Assembly: GCA_020638035.1 (NCBI GenBank)
Contig: JACKJI010000008.1
Coordinates: forward strand, 20,819-84,818
Reading direction: 5' to 3'
From: Hyphomicrobiaceae bacterium
GTDB taxonomy: Bacteria > Pseudomonadota > Alphaproteobacteria > Rhizobiales > Hyphomicrobiaceae
Length of the DNA: 64,000 nt
The notes beneath the pieces were generated by a model. That model ran no database searches. It worked only from the letters and a program-made list of their open reading frames with translations, and was not told the DNA's origin. Of this stretch, positions 16,219 through 25,026 are shown piece by piece; positions within the stretch are counted from its first letter, which is position 1; each line of letters starts with the position of its first letter. A program made the translations under genes and the position numbers.

Positions 16219-18072
16219 ATGTGGCAAGCCAAATTGAATATTCTTTCCAGGTCTTCGCCCTGTATGCCTTCCACGGCTCGTGTCAAGCAATGGGATGGCG
16301 TCGCAGATGCGCGTCAACAATCAGAACAAGAATGGCGGGTATGTTTCCAGAAGTTGCGTTTGGGTTGCGCCTGGGGGAGCTGTTTTCTGCAGGGCTGCAT
16401 TCAGTGTTCCGGCTTTCCGGCGTCCTATGATTGGGGCTCAGATGAAGCGCGCTGCGGCTGCTCGACGATGTGTCTCGGGCCGCCGGGATCGATGCGCCGG
16501 GTGAGCCGATCCGATTACTTTCTTGGTACGGTCCTTCTGTTGAAAGAAGCAGCCCGCTTCCGGGTACAGACGCTGCGCGGCTGGCATTATCCCGAATGGT
16601 CATCGACGGACGCGGCAGCGTCTCACGGCGCTGACAATTCATTCGCCATTCTTACGCGATCTGCAGGTCCAGCCGTCGTTCGGAAGCGAGAGGAAATCCG
16701 TCGACCTTGACGTCACTGATGAGGCTTCAGCGCCTCAATCAGAGGGCACCTCGCGCATTCGGCATGCCTACCGGATCGTGCTCAACGGTGCTGGCCGTCG
16801 CCTGCCTGCGCAGGCCGATTTTTACGCCCGGACCGAAGAACACGCTGATCAGGCCGGAAGAAGGATGCCGGGGATGCCCTACATGGCGTCGACAAAGCTA
16901 ACTTTCCGGTGCGTGAAGCGATGGCCAACGATGTCTCAGCTCACGAAGGGTGGCCGCGAGCACGCGTTTCTCACTGGGCAGTGCCGCGTCGTCGGCCATT
17001 TATCTCACGACCTGGAGCGTGCGCATCGGCTGTTCTGATGCTCAACGAACGCGGCCAGTACTTTGCGTCAGGCGACATCGTCAGGAATCGAGGTGCTCAG
17101 TGGACTGGACGGAAGACGGCGCCATGTGCGCCGGGGCTGGAGGGTGCAAACGGCACTTGGCGAAGACTTCGAAGCGTTTTCGGTCACCTGAGGTGCTGCG
17201 GCCGCAAGCGCGCGCGTCTGTTGTGACAGGGCTGCGCAGCCTTATCAGCGCGATCTTGAGCCGCGGAGTTTCGTCGATGGTCTGACACCTTATTCAAGGT
17301 TTTCGCGCAGATCCAGGCGTGCCGTTCTGCGCCAACGGTACTCGGTTGATCGGCGTTGCTGCTCTACTATCTCGGTCGGTTGCGTGAGCTGAAGTGGTAC
17401 CCTGCGGCGCTCGCTGCGCTGGTGTGCGACAGCGACCGGGCCAGTGCAGCTCGGCCTCGTTCGCGGTATCGACGGAAGCGCCCGTCGCAGATCTTGTGCC
17501 ACGGTAGTGGCCGCCGCTCGACACGGTTCAACAAGGTGGTGCAGGCCCATCTGTCTCAGGGCAGGCAAAGGGACGAGACGGCGGACGTCTTCCAATTCAC
17601 GCGTGATGGGGTGCGCAACGCGGAGTTTCCATCTGCGCAGCGCCTCTATCGGCGCAATCCGCCCGATATTGCAACTGCTGATGCGCATCGGCGATCGCCT
17701 GAGTGGCGCCGTCACGCTCGAAGGGATCCCTCATCCTCAACGTCGGCACGATACTTCCCAACCGGCCGGCAGTGAACTGGCGACTGGCAGGAGATGTATC
17801 GCGAGCCTGACGTGCAGGAAGCGGCGACACACTGCCTGAGCAGCTTCACCATGCTGACAAGCTCAATGACCGTCTGCGCAATCGCAGTTTCGCCCCGGAA
17901 AAAAAGCGCAGATCGGCAAGTATTTCAGCAACGCGGGCCGATGCTTAGCGTCGTTACCGATGTCGTTTCGGCGCCCGTGGGACCGCCACGAATGCGGCGC
18001 GCCGGGGCGCGCAGGACCCTGGACGTACTGGGGCGAGATCGCAAGGCATCGACGTGCGCGATGCGGGGATGA
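16219..18072 (+). CDS. DUF262/DUF1524 (GmrSD-like) protein, hidden by indels
   Basis: No long open frame exists, but reading across frames restores a full protein of about 600 residues. In order: FSVPAFQRPYDW near 16,400-16,437 (DUF262 signature), QRLLDD, DYFLGTVLLLKEA (16,515-16,550), VIDG-QRL-ALTI near 16,600-16,640 (usual form IDGQQRLTTLTI), DLERAHRLF then VLNERG (17,009-17,055), a VEHILP-like stretch at 17,741-17,759 (HNH-like core of DUF1524), LRNRSFAPEKKAQIGKYF (17,873-17,935, broken at a 7-A run) and a LGEI end. Fused DUF262-DUF1524 proteins include the type IV restriction enzyme GmrSD, which cuts modified phage DNA. Start (16,219 after GAGGGGA, or ATG near 16,295) and end (18,070-18,180) are approximate. 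Confidence 0.75.
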
Positions 18073-18765
18073 GTTCGGCACCGCATGCGGCGGAAGCCAA
18101 TCCCTGTTGGATTGGCCCAATCGCGAAGGCTTCGCTAACGATCGTGCAGCCCGCGTCGCGGTCGTCAGCGTGCAGGTGATACCGCAGTCATCGGAAGGCG
18201 TCAGTCCAGGTCGCGAATGTCTGCTGCGCTGGGTTGCCCTGCTTCGACTCAGCTTGCTGCAGCGTTCGCGCCCAGCCGCGACGGTGCGGTAAGCACATCG
18301 CTGCAGGATTTTAGGCGAGCTTCATCAGCGCGGCAGTCATTAAATATGGTATTCGATTGCGCCGTCAACACCTGTATGAGGTTCCGCGCTCGCGCAGGCA
18401 GGCGCTGACAAAACTTCCCTCAAGCGGTCAGATGATGGGCGTTATAGGCGAATACCGACGCCGCGGCGGGTTAGCGCCACGAGCCATAGCGGCGCCCCGA
18501 AGGCAGGAGTCCGTGGCGGACCTCAGGCCGTAGTGCGCAGCACACCACGCTCGGTATGAGGTGCGTATCGAGCCCTGTGCGCGCAGCCAGAAAAAAAAAA
18601 AGTCGCGCAGGGCAAAGGGGACGGTTGTCGTTCGGCGATATCGATCGCGCGGACCACGGCGTACTGAGTGCAGCGAGGGGCGAACAACATCGATCCGATC
18701 GATGAAGGCATCTCAGCGTGCATGCGTCGTCACGTCACGATTGCGCATCACTCGCGAGCCGCATG
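18073..18765. other. gap of unknown content
   Basis: Between the GmrSD-like gene and the lysK stop I see no recognisable protein, even allowing frame changes. It holds a run of 12 A at about 18,591-18,602. The sequence shares the low consensus quality of its surroundings, so a short gene could be missed. Confidence 0.4.
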
Positions 18766-20378
18766 CTATCCCATTTTGATGAGTGCGCCCGTCAGGCCCC
18801 TTGGCGATCAGCTCGCGTGTGTCGATGCCGTGAAGGCTCATGGGCGAAACCGAAGCAGGGGGCCCTGGCTGGAGGCCGAGCAACACCTCGTAGGTGCCTG
18901 GAACCGCTGACGCAGGTTCTCGACAGCCGTTCCCTTGCCGGCCTCGTAGACGATGTTCTGCAAGGCTGTTGCGTCAACATCGGATGGGCACCGCCACCAG
19001 GGGCGCATCCAAGCCTTCCAATTGCCGTTCAGTCTCAGTTGCTCCGCAGGAAGACCTTGATGGGCGCGACAAGTCCTCGCGTAACGCACAGCATAGCCAG
19101 CAGGGTGGTCGAGCAGGGGGATGCTCCTCGGGCGTGGCACCTGGCGCGGCTGCGGCGGATGAAGCCCCACAGCACGTCCTTCTCATGCGCATTCGATGCG
19201 GCGACGAGATTGAGGAGCAGCGCGAAGGTGATCGGCAGCTCGGCTTCCGGTGGATGCCCGGTGTGAATGTGCCAGACCGGGTTGTCGAGCTTCTAACGCC
19301 CTCCTGGCCGGGATAGGCGGCGATGAACTGGAGAATGGTCGTCGACCGTGCGGGATGACGTCAAAGTAGAGGCGCTTTGCGGCCTTCGGCTTCTGGTACA
19401 TGAAGAGCGACAGGCTCTCCGGGCTCGCGTAGGTCAGCCACTCCTCGATGGTGGCCGTTGCCTTGGACTTCGATATCTTCTGGCCTTTGTCGTCGAGAAC
19501 AGCTCGTAGTTGAAGCCTTCGGGCGGTGTTCCGCCGAGTGCCCTTTACGATGCGCGAGGAGAGTGTGACCAGAATCAATCAGTCCTTGCCGGCCATCTCG
19601 TAGTCGACGCCAGTGCCGTCCAGCGCGGCCAATCCGCCTTCCGCAGCGCCCGTGCGACCACCGGTGACCAGCGTCTCAACGATGCCTCTCGGTCTCCAGG
19701 GTCGATGTGAAAGTGACAGTGCCCTTGGCGACATCGCGGGCGATCCGTATTCGAGACCTGCAGCACCTTGCCGGTCCTAACGCTGGCAGGCAGGCGGGAA
19801 TGGCGAATGGTTGCCTGGCGTTCCGGTCCGAGCGTCGGCAGAATGATCGCCATCACGTCATCATAGACAGCGAGCATGCGCAAGAGCGTCGCGTCCATCA
19901 TGCCAGAGCGGTAGCATTGGGTTGCCGACAGGAACTCGTATTCGAACCCGAACTGGTCGAGGAAGGTTCTCAGCCGCGCGTTGTTGTGATGCGCAAAGCT
20001 TTCGTGCGTGCCGAACGGATCGGGGACGGAGGTGAGTGGCTTGTCGAGGGCGGCGGCGAGCAGGTCCTTATTGGGGACATTTTCGGGGACTTTGCGAAGG
20101 CCGTCCATGTCATCGGAGAAACAGATGAGTCGTGTTTTGCGGCGTCCCCCGGTCAAAACCTCGAACGCGTGACGGACCATCGATGTGCGCGCGACTTCGC
20201 CAAACGTGCCGATGTGCGGCAGGCCCGAGGGGCCATATCCTGTCTCGAAGATGACGGTCTTCTCGCCGCCGCCTGGAAGCCTTTCCAGCCGCTTGATGAG
20301 CCGGCGGGCCTCCTCGAAGGGCCACGCCTTGGCGTCGGCCAGAAGCTCGGCAGCAAAATTTTCGACGGCTGGCGTCAT
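18766..20378 (-). CDS. lysK: Class I lysyl-tRNA synthetase, 3' half broken by indels
   Basis: LysK charges tRNA-Lys; class I enzymes are archaeal-type and replace the class II enzyme in many alphaproteobacteria. The first 190 residues are clean: FETGYGPSGLPHIGTFGEVA (class I HIGH-like motif HIGT) and FSDDMDGLRKVPENVPNK. From about 19,810 the frame jumps repeatedly, but conserved pieces remain: RTGKVLQV, IRIARDVAKGTVTFTST, DDKGQKISKSKATATIEEWL (KMSKS-like KISKS near 19,470), SLFMYQKPKAAKRLYFDV, LQNIVYEAG, and GIDTRELIAKG ending LTGALIKMG and TAG at 18766. The span of 1,613 bp equals the normal length. Consensus errors are likelier than loss of an essential enzyme. Confidence 0.88.
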
Positions 20379-20648
20379 GGTCACGTCTCTATTGCGGGCC
20401 GCTCCGGAGCAATGGCCGGTGGTCGCGGCGGTGGTTCTTTTCGTCGATGGCGGGTGCAGGTTTGGTGAGGCACCGCGGCATGGCTGCGGCACCCTATTGA
20501 CCGGTCCGTGTCACGTCAATCTACGGGCGTGCGCTGCTTGAAAACCAGGTCATGCCACGCGCTCTCGTCTCACGCGTGCAAGGCTTTCGCAGCGCTTTAC
20601 CCGGTGGCGAAGATCGGGTTAGGTGCCTGGGTCAATGGTGAGGTCGAC

Positions 20649-21062
20649 ATGAATTCTCTTCTGAAGCCCCAGCAAGCCCTGATCTATGCGATGATCACCG
20701 TTTCGGCGGTCGATCGCGCCATTTCTGATGCGGAACTGAAGCGGATCGGTTCGATCGTGCGGGAGCTGCCGGTTTTTCGCGACTATGACGATATGTGGCT
20801 GCTCGACGAATCGCGCGAATGTGCGGCGCTCCTGTCGCGCGACGGCGGCATGCGGCGCGTGCTCGACCTCGTTACGGCTAGCCTGCCCGAGCAGCTTCGC
20901 GAGACGGCCTACGTGCTGTCGGCGGAGGTAGCGGTCAGCGATCGCCGCATTGCATCGGAGGAGATCCGGTTCCTCGACCTGCTGGCCGAGGCGCTGTCGC
21001 TCGATAAGCTGACTTGTGCTGCGCTTGAGCGTGCGGCAACGGCGCGGCAACAGAAGGGCTGA
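20649..21062 (+). CDS. TerB-family tellurite resistance-like protein
   Basis: The 137-residue all-helical protein fits the TerB/DjlA-like fold. It has LLKPQQALIYAMITVSAVD at the start, the acidic turn SDAELKRIGSIVRELPVF, and VAVSDRRIASEEIRFLDLL later, two loops with acidic residues that in TerB bind metal. TerB-like proteins are linked to stress and membrane-associated signalling, but this lone gene has no ter neighbours. The start at 20649 follows GGTGAGG. The frame is open upstream to 20508 without conservation. Confidence 0.8.
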   Translation: MNSLLKPQQALIYAMITVSAVDRAISDAELKRIGSIVRELPVFRDYDDMWLLDESRECAALLSRDGGMRRVLDLVTASLPEQLRETAYVLSAEVAVSDRRIASEEIRFLDLLAEALSLDKLTCAALERAATARQQKG

Positions 21063-21126
21063 GGCGGAGGCACATCCGGTCGAAGCGCTATGTCGTTCGC
21101 CGCAATTGCAGCATCAGTCTTTCGGC

Positions 21127-21681
21127 TCAGGACTGAACCGGCAGGATCTCGATCGTTGCAGCCGCGAGGCGTTGATACAAGTCGCGACGGCGCTTCAGCG
21201 GCCACCAATCGTAAAGCACGGCCTCGATCCACTTCCAGTTGGCGACCCAGCCGACGATGATGAGGCTTTCCTCAAGGATGCGGGCGGACGTGCCGGCTCC
21301 GAGTACCGGTGCGGCGGTCTGGCTGGCGATGAGACAAAGCGCGAGTACCGGCAGACCAATGGTGAAGTAGCGCCATGAGGCCCTGAAATGCTCTGCCAGG
21401 TCGCGGCCGGCAACGGCGGCACGGTCGGCGAAATAATGGTGGAATGCTTCGACGACGCCCCGGCTTGCGGCAAAGTCGATCTCCGTCGGCGGGAGGTAAA
21501 TGTTCAGCCGTAATGGGATGTCGGCAGGCAACTCACGCGCCCAGTCGATGATGTGCGCCTCGGCGTCGTGGTCGAGATCGCGATTGCGGAACGGCGAGGG
21601 ATCAAGGGAATTGAACAGCTGGTTGAGCCCCTCGACGCGAACCTCGATAAGGCCGCGTGTCGAGTGGAGTGTGTCATCCAT
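21127..21681 (-). CDS. Hypothetical membrane protein
   Basis: The 184-residue protein has a soluble N-terminal part (VEGLNQLFNSLDPSPFRNRD, DIPLRLNIYLPPTEID) and two membrane segments near 108-130 and 135-150 (FTIGLPVLALCLIASQTAAP and SLIIVGWVANWKWIEAVLY), with a positive end WWPLKRRRDLYQRL. It converges on the TerB-like gene and lies 40 bp downstream of the DUF4010 gene on the same strand. I do not recognise a named family. Confidence 0.7.
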   Translation of the reverse strand: MDDTLHSTRGLIEVRVEGLNQLFNSLDPSPFRNRDLDHDAEAHIIDWARELPADIPLRLNIYLPPTEIDFAASRGVVEAFHHYFADRAAVAGRDLAEHFRASWRYFTIGLPVLALCLIASQTAAPVLGAGTSARILEESLIIVGWVANWKWIEAVLYDWWPLKRRRDLYQRLAAATIEILPVQS

Positions 21682-21721
21682 GGTTCGATCCTGGGCAGTA
21701 GGGACAGGCCGTCAACCGGCT

Positions 21722-23005
21722 TCAGGGTGATGCGCCTGGGAGGGGTGAGAGCAGCAGCGCGAGCGTTCCGGCGGCGACGGCGAGCACGGCGACGACCGTC
21801 ATCGGAATGCCTGGGCCGCGGCCGCCCGTCATCCAGGCGATGGCCGCCTTGGAGAAAGTGTTGACGGCAACGGCTATGGCAATGGCCTGGGCCGCAGTCT
21901 TGAGCGCCAAGTCCGTGCCTGCCTGGCGTGACATGGCAAGCGTGATGGCATCGACGTCGGCAATGCCGGAAACGGCTGCGAGGCCCAGGAGCCCGCTAGG
22001 GCCGGCTGTCGACTTGGCAAGATCGGCAAGCAGCATGATGAGGGCGAGCAGCGCGCCGAACTTCAGCACGGTGTCCAACTCGAAGGGGTTCTTCAGTTCC
22101 AACTCGCTGGCGCCGGTCGAAGTGTTACCCTGTCTGGCCATCAGAACGTAGGCGGCAAGGCCGGTGACGGTGGCCGCGGCGAGCAGCGGCGGGAGGAGGG
22201 CCAGCATCAGCTGCTGGTTGAAGATGCCGACGACTGCCGTAACCCTCGTCATCATGGTGGCGCCAGCGGCAAGCGCACCGGCAGTAGCGAGATTACGCTG
22301 TGCAGGAAACTCCTTGGCGAGGCGGGAGAGCGTCACGGTAACGGCGGTCGAGGAGACGAGGCCGGCAGCGACACCGGTGATCAGAATGCCGCGGCGCTGG
22401 CCCGCAATGCGTACGGCAATGTAACCCGCAAACGAGATGGCGGCGATCATGATCGTCATGAGCCAGATCTCGTAAGGATTGAGACCAAGAAGTTCCTTGA
22501 TGCTGCGGTTGGGCAGGATCGGCAGCAGGATGAAGCTCATGGCCAGCAGGACGATGGCGGAGCGCAACTCTATCCATGTGAGTTTGCGCAACCACTCCTG
22601 GAGCACCCGCTTCAACGACAGCAACGCCATCGCCGTGATACCCGCAGCGGCGGCGATCTGGTAGTTGCCGACCACGGCATAGGCACCGAGCGCGAAAGCC
22701 GAGTAGGCGGCGACGACGGTGGTCATACCGAACGATCCCTGATGGCGGATCTCGCGCAGGCGGTAGGCGGCGGCGACCAGGGCAAATGCCGTGAAGGCGA
22801 GGCCGAGTGCGATGGCGCCGGATGGTCCAGTCTCATTGGCGATAGCGCCCCATGTCGCGCCGAGAAGCGCGGAAAGGGCATGGGTTCGCAGGCCGGCGGA
22901 GCTGCCTGCGGTGCCCTCGCGCTCGTGCCAGCCGCGTTCCAATCCGATCAGAAGACCGATGGCTAGAGCGACAGAAAAGCGCTGGAAGAGTTCGAAGGTG
23001 GTCAT
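21722..23005 (-). CDS. MgtC/SapB N-terminal and DUF4010 membrane protein
   Basis: The 427-residue protein has about 11-12 membrane segments. The start FQRFSVALAIGLLIGLERGW is the MgtC/SapB-type first helix (LLIGLERGWHER). The rest matches the DUF4010 family, including AGLVSSTAVTVTLSRLAKE in the middle and LLGLAAVSGIADVDAITLAM later. The two halves look like inverted or repeated domains. A role in ion or small-molecule transport is plausible, but no substrate is known. The start at 23005 (MTTFELFQRF) is preferred; an ATG at 23014 is also possible. Confidence 0.85.
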   Translation of the reverse strand: MTTFELFQRFSVALAIGLLIGLERGWHEREGTAGSSAGLRTHALSALLGATWGAIANETGPSGAIALGLAFTAFALVAAAYRLREIRHQGSFGMTTVVAAYSAFALGAYAVVGNYQIAAAAGITAMALLSLKRVLQEWLRKLTWIELRSAIVLLAMSFILLPILPNRSIKELLGLNPYEIWLMTIMIAAISFAGYIAVRIAGQRRGILITGVAAGLVSSTAVTVTLSRLAKEFPAQRNLATAGALAAGATMMTRVTAVVGIFNQQLMLALLPPLLAAATVTGLAAYVLMARQGNTSTGASELELKNPFELDTVLKFGALLALIMLLADLAKSTAGPSGLLGLAAVSGIADVDAITLAMSRQAGTDLALKTAAQAIAIAVAVNTFSKAAIAWMTGGRGPGIPMTVVAVLAVAAGTLALLLSPLPGASP

Positions 23006-23113
23006 GCAAGGCATCTCTTGGATTGGTCGGGCCACACTATGGCGGATCCCTATCAGGTTGGCCTTGGGTCCGATCAACCGCTCCGCGGGCTGGTCGGCTC
23101 GGGCAGCAATGGG

Positions 23114-23773
23114 TCAGGAGAGGTCTTCCGTGAATGCTGCAACGGCGTCTGCGGCGGTGGCGAGGTTGGCCTTGCGGGTCGTACCGCTGCTGGCGCGCGG
23201 GCCGAGATCGTGATCGCCGTCAGCGGCCCAGGCGAAATGGATGGCGGGCGACAGAGTGAGCCGGTCAACCTCGTCACGGCATCCGAACGGATCGCGCTCG
23301 CCCTGTACGATCAACAACGGGCAGCGCAGGTTCTCGAGGTGTGCCGTGCGCAATCGGTCAGGCTTGCCCGGCGGATGGAAAGGAAAGCCCAGGACGGCTG
23401 CGCCCGAAATAATGCGTCGCCCGAAGAGCCGATCGGCGCACAACGTGGCGATGCGGCCGCCCATGGACTTGCCGCCGATGAGGAGCGGAATGCCGGCGCG
23501 TGCGGGCAGGGCAGCAACCGCCGCCACGGCGGCCTCGAACTCCGGTACGAGCAGCTCGGCTTTGGGAGGTGGGCGGCGTTTTCCGTCATCGCGTCGGGCC
23601 GCCATATAGGCGAACTCGAACCGAGTCACCGCAATGTTTCGCTCGGTCAATAGCGAGACCATCGTGTTCATGAACGGGCTCGTCATCGGTGCGCCCGCAC
23701 CGTGGGCGAGGAGCAGCCAGGCACGTGGTGCGGGGCTTTTCGGGGTGTCGATCAGCAGCTCGGTCGTGATCAT
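23114..23773 (-). CDS. Alpha/beta hydrolase (KANL3/Tex30-like family)
   Basis: The 219-residue cytoplasmic protein opens with LLLAHGAGAPMTSPFMNTM (oxyanion region HGAGA), has the nucleophile elbow GGKSMGGR near 108-115, the acid in VQGERDPFG and a late His in ADGDHDLGPRA. This is the dienelactone-hydrolase-like family of small bacterial hydrolases; substrate unknown. The start at 23773 (MITTELLIDTP) fits the family; the frame extends to 23857. Confidence 0.85.
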   Translation of the reverse strand: MITTELLIDTPKSPAPRAWLLLAHGAGAPMTSPFMNTMVSLLTERNIAVTRFEFAYMAARRDDGKRRPPPKAELLVPEFEAAVAAVAALPARAGIPLLIGGKSMGGRIATLCADRLFGRRIISGAAVLGFPFHPPGKPDRLRTAHLENLRCPLLIVQGERDPFGCRDEVDRLTLSPAIHFAWAADGDHDLGPRASSGTTRKANLATAADAVAAFTEDLS

Positions 23774-23947
23774 GTAGTCTTGTCCATCGGGAAACCGCGA
23801 TGCAGATTCGCGTTCGCATGCTGCCTGGTGTCGCACTGACGCCATTGTGAGGACCACGTCAATGATCGAAGCACTAAGACGAGTGGCATATGTTGCGGGG
23901 CGCTATTTGAATGCGACCGTGATTGCGGCTTCAAAGGAGGTTTGCTG

Positions 23948-24781
23948 ATGCCCGTCCTCATGATGGGAGAAGGCACCATGTTCGGCGAGACGGCGCTGCG
24001 ACTGGGTGCATTCGTCGCGGTGTTTGTCATCATGGCCGCGGCGGAGGTGATGCGGCCCAAGCGCAAGCTCGGCCATGACAAGAGCCGGCGCTGGTTCACC
24101 AACCTGTCGATCGTGGTGGTGGACAGCATCGTGGTCAGGTTGATGGGGGCGCTGGCAATTCCCTTGGTTGCGGTAGCGGCGGCGTTTCATGCCGGACAGC
24201 AGGGCTGGGGTTTTTTCAACTTGGTCGACTGGCCGTGGTGGGTCGAGTGGTTGATTGCTGTCGTCTTGCTTGATCTGGCGATTTGGTTCCAGCATCTCGT
24301 CGCCCACAAGGTGCCCGCGCTGTGGCAATTGCACCAGATGCATCACGCCGATGTCGACATCGATGTGACGACGGCCATTCGCTTCCATCCGATCGAAATT
24401 GCGCTGTCGATGCTTTGGAAGATCCTGTGCGTGCTGGCGCTTGGCGCGGCACCGGAAGCGGTCATCTTGTTCGAGATCATTCTCAATGGCTGCGCCATGT
24501 TCAACCATGCCAACGTTGCGCTGCCGCCGCGGGTCGATCGCGCGCTGCGAATGCTGATCGTCACGCCCGACATGCACCGGGTGCACCATTCGGTGCTCCG
24601 ACGCGAGCACGACAGCAATTACGGCTTCAATCTTTCGATCTGGGATCGCATCTTCGGGACCTACACGGCGCAGCCGGAAAAGGGGCACGAGGGCATGACC
24701 ATCGGGCTCGAGCCCTATCAGAGCGAGGCGCCGACGCGGCTCGGGTGGAGCCTGTCGCTGCCGTTCCGACGTCGCGGTTAA
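23948..24781 (+). CDS. Sterol desaturase/fatty acid hydroxylase family protein
   Basis: The 277-residue membrane protein has three or four hydrophobic segments and the histidine clusters of the family: HLVAHKVPALWQLHQMHHAD (H-x4-H type) near 118-140, then HRVHHSVLRREHDSNYGFNL near 212-232. These bind a di-iron centre that hydroxylates or desaturates lipid chains using O2. The end group (IWDRIFGTY) is typical. The real substrate, sterol, hopanoid or fatty acid, cannot be told. AAGGAGG sits 6 bp before the ATG at 23948, which decides the start. Confidence 0.88.
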   Translation: MPVLMMGEGTMFGETALRLGAFVAVFVIMAAAEVMRPKRKLGHDKSRRWFTNLSIVVVDSIVVRLMGALAIPLVAVAAAFHAGQQGWGFFNLVDWPWWVEWLIAVVLLDLAIWFQHLVAHKVPALWQLHQMHHADVDIDVTTAIRFHPIEIALSMLWKILCVLALGAAPEAVILFEIILNGCAMFNHANVALPPRVDRALRMLIVTPDMHRVHHSVLRREHDSNYGFNLSIWDRIFGTYTAQPEKGHEGMTIGLEPYQSEAPTRLGWSLSLPFRRRG

Positions 24782-25026
24782 TGGTGTAACCTGTTAGGTG
24801 TGGTGAAGCGTCGGTTTGGGCTTCGGCATCATTATGTCGTATGTTGCTGTTCCCGAAATGAATTTCTTCATCGAGAGCGGATGTGGTTCGCAGAAGCATG
24901 CAGAATGCATGCGGAGGGCGATCGCCAAGCCACCCAATTTTCGCCAAAGACGACTATAAGCTCGCTCAAGATAAGACTTTCATCGAGGATTTCGACTCGC
25001 CAGGGTTGTTCTGGGAGGATCGGTAA

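Noticed and set aside
18523..18723. Small minus-strand open frame near the 12-A run
   Set aside because: It reads on from the lysK frame after a consensus error and its composition is not protein-like.
15600..20400. A pseudogene graveyard or decayed mobile island
   Set aside because: Frame-corrected reading gives ordinary housekeeping genes in normal order and length, with conserved motifs intact, so decay is a poor explanation.
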